The notes under the pieces are model-generated. The model was not told the DNA's origin. It ran no database searches and was given only the letters and a program-made list of their open reading frames with translations. A stretch of 64,000 nt of DNA from Isoetes taiwanensis (lineage: Eukaryota > Streptophyta > Lycopodiopsida > Isoetales > Isoetaceae), in contig JAJEKV010000005.1 in the NCBI GenBank assembly GCA_021234155.1, forward strand, positions 10,472,572 through 10,536,571, written 5' to 3'. Every line of letters starts with the position of its first letter. Positions within the stretch are counted from its first letter, which is position 1. Position numbers and translations under genes: made by a program. This document shows positions 47,366 to 58,340 of this stretch, in pieces.

Positions 47366-50300
47366 CCAATTCGAAATCCCCAGTAGCTCTAACCAGATAA
47401 TTTGCCGGTAAGTGTCATGCTCCAAAGGATTTTGAATCGAAACACAAAATTATTTGCCGGATTTTGAAGGAAATCCCACAATTTCCTACAATTTGTTTGC
47501 CGGCAAATAAAAATTCAAACCGGAAAATAAAGATGGGGACCGGAAATTTAGGAGACTAACTCCTAGTTTTTCGATGCCTGCCTCCAATTCCATTGTAAAT
47601 AATAACAATCACATGTTAAACTTGCATGCATGCACCCACATGTCAATCATGCATTAAAAGGGTCATGCAAAATGTTAAATAATGCAAGGGGAATACGTAA
47701 TTCCAAAAGATAACACTTTCAAGTAGTTCTTAGCATTAGAACATAGGTTTTGCCTACACATGGCAAACAAGCATTTATAAGACACTTTTACCTTGTAAAG
47801 GAATAAAGATTTTACTTCCGAAATAAGCCACAATGGCTAATTCTTCATCAGAAATACCCTTTGCATAAGCAATTGATTATTTACATTTATTAATGCATTA
47901 AAAAAAAAAAAATTACTTGGCCCCCTTTAACTTAAGGCTTGGGACATCCACCTCAGCCAATTTACCAATTCCTTTTGGTGAGATAATGGTATCTACGAAA
48001 CCAAATCCTCTTTCTCACAAATCTGACCTTGAATAATCTTCAAATAATGCATTACCTATTCTAAAAATGAAAAATTTTGAGTACACTGGTTATACTTTTA
48101 GTAGGAGCCATTGTAAATAAAGTCAGAAGAACTTCAAGGGGACGAAAAGAAGGCCTTTGAGAAATTTGCTCCTTTGCAATAGCATAGACATGGCTTACAA
48201 ATAATAGAAATTAAGAAAAGAATTAGAAAATCAATGAGACAAAGCAAACAAATTGGCGTGCAGCAATACAAGAAGCTTACAAAATTACTTTACAGTAATG
48301 ATTGGGAGAAGGAGCAAGTTTCTAGTTTGAGAAACTCCAAATCAGTATACCTAAACGACACAGAGAGGGAAACGTTTGAATATTCCCCAGTTTGATATAA
48401 GATTTTATACCTTTCGAAGAAGGGGCTCCTAAATTTCACACAATGGTATGGTCCATCAACCCAAAATGGGGCAAGTGACCATATGCCCCTATAGAAGCCC
48501 TTGACTCGTAATATGCATTAGAAACAAAGGGCTTAAATCCCTATTTGCCAAAGCAAAAGTTTTATGTGGAATTTTTGAATATTCATAAGGGGCTAAATGA
48601 GACTCCATATTTTCTCTAATGAACTGTCTCAAAAATCGTCTTGAGAGAAGAAAAGGATCCTTTCAAAACCAAAATATATTCAACTACCAGATTCATGTCC
48701 ATAAACCTTGTCGAGTTTCTGCTTGCAGATCAAAAAAAATGATGTCGAAAACACCAAGTCTTTACAACACCTTTCAAACCCAACCTTCTCAAGTCATAAA
48801 AATGGAAATCTCCCTAAGTTAGCAAGAATGGAAACCTCCCCAGGCTGTAGTCGAAAGTTGGGGACGTTTCCTATTCTTGGGAGCCTAACTCGATTTCGGC
48901 TTCAACTGACATAATTTAAACGTCTTGAATAGCAGGCCAAGATATTATGTTTTGCTTCAGGAACTTTGTGAAACGCTCATTGTACATGTGCATCACCAGA
49001 TGTACTTTATTGCTCTTTCTAGTTGTTTAGAGTTAAGGTTTACTTGTGTCTGCATGGGATTGGACAGGTTTTGCATGGTACATTATTTATCATTTTAATG
49101 AGTCAAGATGGAAACTTTGAAATCATTATGCAGGCATGACGAAATACTACAGGAACAATATAGAACCAATTTTAGGCATCATTGTAGCTGAACATATAAC
49201 AGGAGACATTGAAGAGGCTTCTACTAGCTGGCTTAAAAAGGAGAAAACAAAGGACTGCTAAGATGGCAAAAGGATTCTAGTACGCTTGCAGAAGAGGATT
49301 GCTGCAATGTAGAGGGAGGGAGTGTTATATGCATGTGACTGTAACCTGCCCTCTAGGATAGCAAGATTACTCTTAATTGAAGGTGTTTATCTTAGATTTA
49401 ATAAGCAACCAGAAGTGGACGTTAGCATACAAGGTTTTTAAAAAAACCAACTTCGGTTGACAAATTGGGACCCACATTTACAACCTAAGCAGTTTGAAAA
49501 TGAGATATGCTTGGTCTGACGGAAATGATGTTAAAGTCAGAGTATTAAAGAGTGGCTAAAATTCACCAAATGGCTATTTTTTAGACCTTTAGTCAAATTT
49601 TGTGGCTAAAGTTAATAAAGATCTTTTTTTAAGGAAAAAAATAATTTAGCCATTCCAAAAGGGGAAAAATTTTGGGCACCTAGAGTTTAGCCAAGATTGG
49701 CTGCATCATGGCATGCTAAATGGCATCATAAGCTCTAAGTAATAGTGTTTTATTCTTGCAATTGTTGACCTTAAAAGGGTTGTATGCACGAAGTTAGCCA
49801 TTTGTATGCATTTGTCTTTGACATAATTATGTGTGTTCCCTCAAATGGTATTGTTTGCTCCTTATGAATTGTATTTGAATCTTTGTTATTGTTTTGTAAT
49901 GGAAGCATATTGAATCCGTTGTCATTCATGTGGTAGTGAGTGCTCAGAAATTGAAGTTAAATAGTGGCACTTTAGCCACCAACCAAGAAAAATTCGCCAA
50001 TAAAAGAATTTCATATCATATAAATTTTACATGTTAGCCAAGTGGGAAGATAACTAAAGGGTTTTATTTTATCAAATTTCGCCTAATAAAAATCTATGAA
50101 CTTTTATTTTCAATAGGTTTAGCCAACCTTAATTCGAATAGAAAAACATATAGGACCCTTAAAATTTTTGGGACCCCTACATAGGAGAGTCAGAGCTCCA
50201 TTTTTTGAGCTTCCTTGATTTCCTGATGCACCCTCTGGTATAAAGTGGTTAATGTTGCCAAAAAACCAGGCTTCAAACTGCGCGATGGGGGCAGAAATTT

Positions 50301-50639
50301 CGATCGCCTCATTCTTTTTGCTCCATGGACAGTTTGATTCGCTCTAAAAACCAAGAACAAAAAAAGCCTAAGAACAGTTAGTTTTTGGGCTTCAAACTGT
50401 GCTGTTCTTCATGGTTGATATATGGCCATATTTGGCCATATTAACCACATCCGGCATTATGATTGGGTATAACAATTTTGTTTGTTGTTTGGCTTCTTCC
50501 AAATGATGGTATTTTGCCTAGTAAAGTTTTGAAAGCTTGGGCAAAAATATGGCAAAAAGGTCTAAAGGTATTGTCTAAGGTTAGAAGGAAGAAAGGAAGG
50601 AAGTATATTTTAGTGTCCGCAGAGATAAATAGCAGACTT
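47366..50639. other. No recognisable gene
   Basis: 3.3 kb of AT-rich DNA. 47440-47560 has repeated TTTGCCGG/CCGGAAA words. 49540-50150 is rich in GGCTAAA/TTTAGCC words, like the tandem units at 25724-26326, suggesting a common decayed repeat family. No coding signal. Confidence 0.45.
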
Positions 50640-51235
50640 GACTTTCTGAATAGAATAAAACATGGCATATTAAGAATCATGTTTTGTTGTACTGCAAGCA
50701 CGCAAGCACGGGAGTCCATGACCACCTTATCATATCTAGATGCCATGCTTTCTGCTGCAAGCATGGGAGTCCATGCCCACCTTATTATACCTAGACACCA
50801 GCCACTTCTGTTAATGAACGACATATTGAATATTTATGCGAAGTCTGGAATTGCCCCGGTATGCTTTTCATGTATTTGAACAAATGCTACATCACCATGT
50901 TTACTTGGGTATGGTGATGTGCACTCTGGTTTAGCACCAACAAGGTGACCTGTGCCAAAGTTTTCAGTGCATGCCATAAGAGATCTGTGTTGGGGCAGGT
51001 ATCCATTGTCATCTGCAGAAATCTGGAATTGTATGGAATGAATCTGGAATTGAAATTGATGAAATGCACTTATTATCATGTACATTTGAAGATGCATGCT
51101 ATGCATTTGATAGAATGGGCGAGTTTCAGGATATTCTCAGCATGGAAACAATTAGGGTACTATGCTGTTACCAATATGTAACAGCAGGTTTAGAGCCAGA
51201 GACTATCACATACATTATTCATCATTGTTTAACGA
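50640..51235 (+). pseudogene. PPR protein fragment
   Basis: Readable pieces in different frames: MGVHAHLIIPRHQPLLLMND followed by ILNIYAKSG (a classic PLS PPR unit), then AFHVFEQMLHHHV and VHSGLAPTR, and at the end LEPETITYIIHHC. All fit a single PPR gene decayed by frameshifts. Fewer than four motifs remain. Not related in an obvious way to the PPR pseudogene at 22373. Confidence 0.65.
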
Positions 51236-51541
51236 TCTAATAGAAAATGGATTTATAACTGAAATTATTTTGTAGGCATGAGGAATACTACAGGAACAAT
51301 AGCACCAATTCTAGGCATCATTGGAGTGAATCATTTTTTCCAGTGGTTAGAGTAACCTAACTATAAATGACAGTTTCGTGACTATTATATGTGCTGCAAG
51401 ATATCTAGTGCACACATCTGGTGCAAACTTTAATGCAAAGTTATGTTAGAGATGTGTGATGAAAACAGGGAAGAAAGTTCTTTGCATGGGAGGTTTCGTA
51501 TAATATAAAGACAATTCTTCATGTTAAGCAAGAGCATCTCG

Positions 51542-51604
51542 AAAATGAAGGGTAAAGAAATGCTAAGATTGCCTGCGAAATGAAGGGTAAAGAAATGCTA
51601 AGAG
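51542..51604 (+). repeat. 27-bp duplication across the start codon of the next gene
   Basis: Copies at 51542-51568 and 51578-51604 share AAATGAAGGGTAAAGAAATG and a few further bases. The duplication creates an upstream ATG (51544) whose 12-codon ORF ends in a TGA overlapping the main ATG (ATGA at 51580). Confidence 0.9.
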
Positions 51605-53471
51605 CAATTCTTGTATTAACAATTCTGACCACTCTAAACAACCCAACTGGGAGCATCCCTACATCTAATTCTACCTCTAATTTTACATCTGATTCTGAGA
51701 AAATCGATATAGTTCCCGACACTTCTAGGTTTGGCATATGGCCAAATCATGGCGGGGGCTTGAAGAACCAAAGAAACGCAGCAGATGAATGGAAAATCAC
51801 ACCTTTTACAGTATCGAAGCTGGTCCTGAAGTGGAGATTCAATGCTGGGGGATGACATCTCTGCAACACCTTCCATTGACAAAAACATAGTCTACTTTCC
51901 GAGCTGGAACGGCTTCGTCTATGCGGTCGAATTCGAAGATGGGTCCTTGCTGTGGAAGGTATATCTGCCGGACCTAATTGCATCCACTAACCTAATCGTA
52001 TCCAGGGCCACACCCGTTGTTGCAGTGGGTATTAATGGACCTGCTATTTTGGTTGCATTGAACCGGCAACCTTGTATGGGTTTCTGAAGCCCTAGATCGG
52101 AGTTTAGGCGCTCAAATTACCCCATTCAACGGGTAAGCACATAACAAGGAATTTTTCAATGCTTCTATTTTTTTTTTAAATTAAATCGAATTGAGTTAAA
52201 TTATATTGAATTTTATAGTCCAAATTAAATTGAATCGAATCAACATTAAATTGAATTTCATAGTCCACGCACCCGCATCTAACTCCACATGACTTTGTAG
52301 TGCTTTCTATGTTGGCATCTCATCGTCCCAAGAACTCCTACCTGCTGCGGAATGTTGCACCTTTCAAGGAAGCCTTTCAGAAGATTGATCTAATAACGGG
52401 AAAAATAATCTGGCGTACTTCAATGTTGCCTGATAATTATGGAACAATGAATGGATATTCAGGAGCAGCAATCTGGGGCAGTAGCCCATTGATATAAAAA
52501 GAGGCCTAGTGTTCATAGCTACTGGAAATCTTTACAGGGCTCCACCTGAAATTCAAGCATGTGAAGATGTTCTTGCTAATATGACTAACAACACTAGTGT
52601 ACCATATACTTCGGATCCATGTCTTCCCTACAATGTTCATCAAAACTCAATTCTTGCACTCTACCTTGATACAGGAAAAATAAAATGGTCGAGAAGGCTA
52701 GGGGGATTTGATGTATGGACTCTCACTTGTCTCACAAATCCATCTCCAAATTGTCCATCTACTTTGGGCCCTGACTATGACTTTGGAGAGGAACCTATGT
52801 TATTGAGCATTTTCAAGCATACCATATCAAAAGAGATTGATATTCTTGTAGCAGGACAAAAAAGTGGAGTTGTATGGGCACTTGATAGAGATACAGGCGA
52901 TATTGTCCGGGATACAGTATGTTCCTATACATGTGAAAATAATTTCATTTCGTTCTTTAAGTATTTCAAAAAGTTATAATGTTTTATAATTGTCGTATAG
53001 GTGGCAGGGCCAGGAGGGGCTCCAGGTGGTGCAGTATGGGGTTCTGCAACAGATGGACATCGCATATACACAAATATAGCAAATGGCAATATGCAAAATT
53101 TTACATTACTTCCTTCAAGTTGCATAACAACTGGTGGTGGTTGGGTCGCTCTAGATGCATCTACAGGCCAAATTGAATGGTCTACTGCTAATCCAACTGG
53201 AGCCCCTGCTAATGGTCCTGTCACAATAGCAAATGGAGTCCTGTTTGTAGGGTCATTTGATATGTTAGGGCATGTTTATGCATTAGATGGAAAAACCAGA
53301 TCAATCTTATGGAGCTCAATTACAAAAGCAACTGTATATGGAGGATTTTCTGTAGTGCGTGGTTGTGCGTTCGTTGGATCGGGTTACAATTCTACTTTGA
53401 TTGGACAACTCATTGGAGGAACAAAAGGAAACTCACTATTTGCATATTGTCTACCTGCCAAGATAATTTGA
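51580..53471 (+). pseudogene. Polyvinylalcohol-dehydrogenase-like PQQ-repeat protein, secreted
   Basis: The N-terminus MKGKEMLRAILVLTILTTLN is a signal peptide, followed by N-glycosylation-rich sequence. Then come PQQ-type beta-propeller blades: DDISATPSIDKNIVYFPSWN, GFVYAVEFEDGSLLWKVYLP, GYSGAAIWGSSP, VFIATGNLYRAPPEIQACED, VVWALDRDTGDIV and GWVALDASTGQIEWSTANPT, ending GNSLFAYCLPAKII. This matches the plant polyvinylalcohol-dehydrogenase-like family; the plant substrate is unknown to me. Introns at 52133-52300 (GTAAGC..TTTGTAG) and 52917-53000 (GTATGT..GTATAG) are preserved. The frame is broken at the G5 run 51847-51851, near 52064, near 52385 and near 52490. Length and blade order are otherwise full, so this is a recently dead gene, or one damaged by sequence errors. 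Confidence 0.88.
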
Positions 53472-54059
53472 TCTCTAAATGTATACAATCTTATTAAATG
53501 AAGGAATGTAAAAGGAATTTTACTTGATCTGTAAACTGGCCTATCAAATATATATGTTGGTAAAGATCTTCTCCTCATATTCAAAATTTTGTTATGGAGG
53601 AGTTAATTGTTCTTGATTATTATCGAGATACACAAATGAGAATGTGCATATCTCTCTCTTTTTCTTTTTCTTTTTTTTTTCTTTTTTTATTTTTTGTATT
53701 TGATCTCCTTCGTCTTCATTAAAGTAACTAATCAAAATTATCATACAAACATAGGTCCACAAACAATAAGGACTGTAGATTTGAGAATAGCAAATAGCAA
53801 ATAGCAAGAGACGTCCATATTGACCAATTGAAAAGAGAAATATAGGCATTATTTCGTTTTACAAAGTAGTGGACTGACCTTAGAACATAATAATAAGAAT
53901 AGAATAGAATAGATTTTTTTATCATCCACGATGTGAGTATTATTAAATGGATTCTCTAATGTTACTATACAACCAAATTATCTTCTTTCCTTCTCTTTTT
54001 TTATTTTTTTCCTTTCATTTCATCTATATTCACATATAGATTTTGTCCACTTTTAGGGA
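53472..54059. other. 3' flank, pyrimidine tract and short repeats
   Basis: 53651-53697 is a T/C low-complexity tract. ATAGAATAGAATAG at about 53897 resembles the tail at 54233-54250. No gene. Confidence 0.55.
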
Positions 54060-54165
54060 TCATCCATGATATTTGGTGGGTTTTTGCTATCCAATCCTAG
54101 TGTCCCATTCCCTAGGGGATGAGCCTTCGTGACTGTTGGATCTCCGTGGACAATAAAATTAAATA
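54060..54165 (+). mobile_element. Solo LINE 3' end
   Basis: Only the last 100 bp or so of the LINE family is present, ending GGATCTCCGTGGACAATAAA. The stem-loop before it is degraded. It is a severely 5'-truncated insertion next to copy C, in the opposite orientation. Confidence 0.7.
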
Positions 54166-54268
54166 TATTCGTGTTAATCTCACAGGGACCACAATGAAGT
54201 ATGAATCCATGACCTTGTCTTAGCTAAAGAATAGAATAGAATAGAATAGATTTTTTAACGTCCACGGA

Positions 54269-54280
54269 GACCAATAGGTC
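54269..54280 (-). other. LINE 3'-terminal stem-loop, copy C
   Basis: Minus strand GACC-TATT-GGTC immediately before TCCGTGGACG; the stem is one pair shorter than in copy B. Confidence 0.7.
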
Positions 54281-54403
54281 ATGGGACCCATACAATGGAC
54301 TAGTACAATCATTACTACCAGGATTAAAAAACCCCTGCCTCGAAAGGTTTTCAAGGGAAAAACCTTTGCAGTAATGATGATACTAGACAATCAGAGATAA
54401 TGA

Positions 54404-55252
54404 CTACTGAGGGCTCAGTAATTGACGACGTTCATCTAGAACCTCAAGTATGTATAATGCCAAGTCATGCACAAATAGTGCTCTGAGAAGTTGTGGAAGC
54501 GTGGAATGGAATGCTAAGGTCAAAAAATGATTCCGGACTATCTCAAAAGTAGGGCAACTCAGAAGAGTATGGCTTTCATCTTCAATAACCTGTAACTGGC
54601 AACAGGCACATAGTCTCTCTTCTCGCGGCAATTGCGGCTGCTCCCATCTACCTGTCTCAATCCGTAGCCTGTGGGACCCCGTGCGAATTGATGCAATAGC
54701 TACAAGCTTGTTCCTGGACAATGAAGCAAGCAAATAAGCTTGGGGCCCTGGTGCCAAGGTGGGATTTATGTGTGCATGATAATGACCAGTTTTCACTTGG
54801 GCCAAGGTAACTGCATCCCATATCTTTTGAGAAAAACGACCATTGAGATATTGTTGCAAAAGCTCAGGATCAGAACTGGCAAGCATCAGGCAGTGCTCTG
54901 GTTGCACAGCCCAATGGGCAAACCATGTAGTGCAATGCTCTTTCCAACATCGTTTCAAACGCTGAGGAGATTCAGCCATGGCAAGTGCAAGAACAGGATA
55001 CCTATCATCATCCATGTGGTGCACCTTGCAGATATAACGGAGATGGCGCTTCATGGCAGAATGTTGAAGAGGCCAAAAACCTGTCTCTTGTAAAAGAATA
55101 GCATAGGGCACCGTTGTTTTAACTTCGAGGCTGTAAGTGAGAAAGGACTTTTGCACCCGCTCCAAGCTCTCCCAAGCACTAGCACTAATGGCAGGCCCCC
55201 ACACTTCAGAACCATATAGTAAAACCGGCTCTACCAAAGCCTCCGTGGCCAA
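54404..55252 (-). pseudogene. LINE C-terminal domain with CCHC finger
   Basis: 282 codons, open. Contains LLYGSEVWGPAISASAWESL, then LKRCWKEHCTTWFAHW, HYHAHINPTLAPGPQAYL and the finger CACCQLQVIEDESHTLLSCP (C-x2-C..H..C). This finger is typical of LINE ORF2 C-termini and is thought to bind RNA or target DNA. Confidence 0.88.
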
Positions 55253-55290
55253 TCATGAATTTCTGCACGAAAACAATTATTTTGCATTGC

Positions 55291-56510
55291 TTAGAGTGCT
55301 CTCCATCCAGCAGCCACCCGCTTGGTAATACACTGTTCCCAAAGTATGTTCTTACAGAATTCTACACCAAGATACTTGTAGCTATCTACAACTTCAACTT
55401 CGCAGCTATCATAGTGCATAGTGGGAACATTGTGACGAGAAGATTGAACTACCAAAAGCTTGGTCTTTTGGAGATTAACACGCAGACCAGTGTTCTCACA
55501 AAAACTGTGCAGAGCATGTAAATGTTGCTGCATACTAGCAGCGGTATGTGCCAGAAGCGAAACATCATCAGCATACATAAGTTGCCTAATGATATAGTGT
55601 GCCAAATGTGGACCTTCGCCGCCATGATTATCAAGCCATTCTTCCAATTGATCAATGTACAAGCCAAAGAGTGTAGGAGATAAAGGGCAACCCTGATATT
55701 GCTAGTGATTTGAGTACATGATGCTGGAAATTTAGCAAAAACCCTTTCATAGAGCCGATAAACTGCATTTTGAAGATCTTGTGGAACCCCAAGTGCCTGC
55801 AAGCGCTGCCAAAGAAGCTCGCGTGGTACTGTATCAAAAGCAGAAGTAAAATCCACAAAGCATATATGGAGGTCTTGTTTCAAACTTCGACTATGTTCAA
55901 TAAACATGCGCAATGTGAAAATATGGTCTATTGTAGAATGACATGGACGAAAGACTACCTGTCCTACATCACGTATACCAGTATGTTCTGCCCATGATGT
56001 CAACTGCTTCTCAGTAAGACTGGCTAAGAGCTTTGAAAATATGGAACTTACCATGATCATGCGATAATTAGAAGGGTCATTCTTATCACCTGCTTTGTAA
56101 ATTGGTACGACCTTACTGACAGCCCAAGTTTCTGGCAAGCCTTCTTGCAAAGCTTGATTTAAAAGAGTAGTGATGATTGGAAGCAATAGCGGACCCCCCC
56201 ATTTAAGCAATTCTGCTTGCAAACCTTGAAGATCAGGAGACTTGCCATTAGATAGATGCCGCAGTCCTTCTTTGACTTCCTCCTCTGTGAATTGAAGAAT
56301 ATCACCTACCAAAGGAGGCACATAATTAAGGACCCCAGGATGATCATATAAGTGGACCAATCGCTCATCCCATTGCTGCATAGAAATATCTCCAAGGGTA
56401 GGAGGTGGTCGATATAATATTTTGCGCCAGAAGGTCCGAGGTGCACGTAGCAGTAATTCAAACATTTGCTTTTGATGCTCAGCGACAAAGCGTGCCTTCT
56501 TGCGTTTCAA
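55291..56510 (-). pseudogene. LINE reverse transcriptase domain
   Basis: Blocks in order: LQGLQAELLKWGGPLLLPII, EGLPETWAVSKVVPIYKAGD, YRMIMVSSIFSKLL, FRPCHSTIDHIFTLRMF, CFVDFTSAFDTVPRELLWQR (motif A), QGCPLSPTLFGLYID after a frameshift near 55700, QLMYADDVSLLAHT (intact YADD at about 55575) and YKYLGVEF. The catalytic triad is complete, although the frame changes once in the middle. Confidence 0.93.
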
Positions 56511-56540
56511 AACAGACTTATAATTCTGAATGGCATTATG

Positions 56541-56762
56541 TCACGTATCTGGCTCAACTATCGTTCGCAAGTGGTTTTTAAGCTGCTTGCAGTCTTCATC
56601 AAACCAGGCATTTCTAGGAAAGGATTTCCTACCAGCATGAGCAACACCAGAAGTGCGTGTACCAAAGCAAGAGACAGCAGAAGTAAGCAAAGCATCAGCA
56701 AATGCTGCATTATGCTCTTGAAGAGTTGGGTAATCCAAAATGCCTGCAAGCGTAGGAGCTAA
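56541..56762 (-). pseudogene. LINE endonuclease-RT linker
   Basis: Reads ADALLTSAVSCFGTRTSG and KSFPRNAWFDEDCKQLKNHL, the conserved 'PWFDEECK' linker block that precedes the RT in this LINE type. In a different frame from the RT. Confidence 0.75.
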
Positions 56763-56897
56763 TGTCTGTGCATATTCAAAAGATCTAGAATAAGTTTAGC
56801 GAATGCGAGGGGCAGGAGTCTGGATAGCAATGGGTTGAAGAGGTGGAAGCTGCCACTTTAATGACAAATAAAGTGGATAGTGATCATATTTTATCTC

Positions 56898-57675
56898 CTA
56901 ATCTCTATGCCTTGTGCCAATTCGAAAATCTGAAATGAGATCCAAGGCTTGCACTTGGGAAATGACATAATCAACAACACTAGTACCACCACCCTGCCTA
57001 TCCTGTCTGCATGTAATACCTTTAGAGTGTGGCCATTGCTCTAAGCCAATTACAAAGTACCATCTCAAAGACTTCACACAACTGGATGAGCTCCCTTCCA
57101 AATGTTGAGACGGGTTTGTTAGCATCAGGTGATGAAAGTGGAAAGACTGTATTATTAGCAGACATCCATAAAGGGTCACGGACATCCTCAAGTATGAGTT
57201 GAGCATCTTGCATTTTAGCAGTGCGAGCATTGAAATCACCAAGAAGAATAACATGCCCCAACTGTTTGAATTGAGCAATGTCATCATACAGATCACCATA
57301 GGGATCACTGCGAGCGACATCATATTCATCATAAAAAGGTGATGATGTAGGTGGGAAGTAACAGGCAGCAACAAAAATGGTACTACTATTGTGGCAATGA
57401 AGTTTGATCCACATGTAGCGATTATATCTATCAGCTTTATGAAGCGTGATATATGGAGCAAGGGCATCCTTGAAATAGCAAGCAACTCCACCGCAACCTC
57501 GTTGCCCATGACATTCATTAAATAATGAAAAGAATTGATAGCCTCAGTAAAATGAGGTAGTTTGGTGAATGCTCCCACGCTTCCATGAGCGTAAGGATAT
57601 CCATATCTTTTCCAATGGGATTCAAGCCATCACCTTTACGCCAGGGAAAACCTCGACAATTCCAAGACACCAACC
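56898..57675 (-). pseudogene. LINE apurinic/apyrimidinic-type endonuclease domain
   Basis: Starts VSWNCRGFPWRKGDGL (57675 downwards) and DILTLMEAWE, the WNxRG and catalytic Glu boxes. It continues in another frame with VAACYFPPTSSPFYDEYDVA and VILLGDFNARTAKM (catalytic GDFN), then STFGRELIQLCEVFEMVLCN, and a final SVVDYVISQ block carrying the DYV motif. Frameshifted at least twice. Confidence 0.88.
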
Positions 57676-57778
57676 AAAGGCACATTTCCTAGGAAGGTAC
57701 ATTTGAGGTATGAGCAAAGGCGAATCAAGAGGCTGGAGCAATAGAGGCGGCAAATGGGCAGCAGAGAGTAAAACAACA

Positions 57779-58333
57779 TCAAGAAGCAGCAAAGAGATCA
57801 AGGCTACCATTAGCAACATCGTGGAGAGGAATGGCCTTGAGCGCAGAGGAAGATGTGGTGGGTGCGCGGAAGATGGAACAACACGAGGCGATTTGCGCGT
57901 TGGTGTGTGCATGGGAAATGAGAGAATGGACTTTAACACCAGCAGTATGAGTGGCCTTAGCATGATGAAAGGCGTCAGCAAAGGTTGCATGTGATGGTGT
58001 AAAAATACGTAGTTTTCCACGAATTAGTGCAGCCTTACCATCATTCTTTTGAATGTCCTGGACCTTTTGCAAATTCTGGCGTCTGGCTAACTGTTGGGAC
58101 TTAGTAATATCAAAATCCAGATAGAGAGATGTCCCTTTCAATTGCTTGACCTGCTTGAGGATATCCATTTTAGTACTCAAATTTTGCACTGTAAATTTCA
58201 CTATGCGCGGGTGGTGGGGCTGCAATGCTCCAATCCTATGTGCAGCAATGACAACAACTGGTGTTGTGAAGTCCAATTTAGCTAACACCAAAGTCTGTAC
58301 CTTCTGTTGCAAGTCCTGGCATGCCACGAACAA
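57779..58333 (-). pseudogene. LINE ORF1-like nucleic-acid-binding protein
   Basis: Contains AHRIGALQPHHPRIVKFTVQ, KMDILKQVKQLKGTSLYLDF and KSQQLARRQNLQKVQ, the RRM-like core of L1-type ORF1 proteins (hRxGxxxxxRPrxVxF, I..a..LKGT.iyl..D.t..Q...R). The N-terminus is cut off by the 5' truncation. It precedes the endonuclease, as expected. Confidence 0.7.
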
Positions 58334-58340
58334 AAATTGA

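Larger units (their letters stand above)
54233..58340 (-). mobile_element. Nearly full-length LINE, copy C
   Basis: About 4.1 kb on the minus strand, with ORF1-like protein, apurinic-type endonuclease, reverse transcriptase, C-terminal zinc finger and 3' UTR in order. The 3' end reads GGTCTCCGTGGACGTTAAAA and continues into a (TATTC)n tail (54233-54250). The 5' end is lost near 58340 inside ORF1. Frame breaks separate most domains, but the endonuclease and RT active sites are preserved, making this the best-preserved member of the family in the window. Confidence 0.92.
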
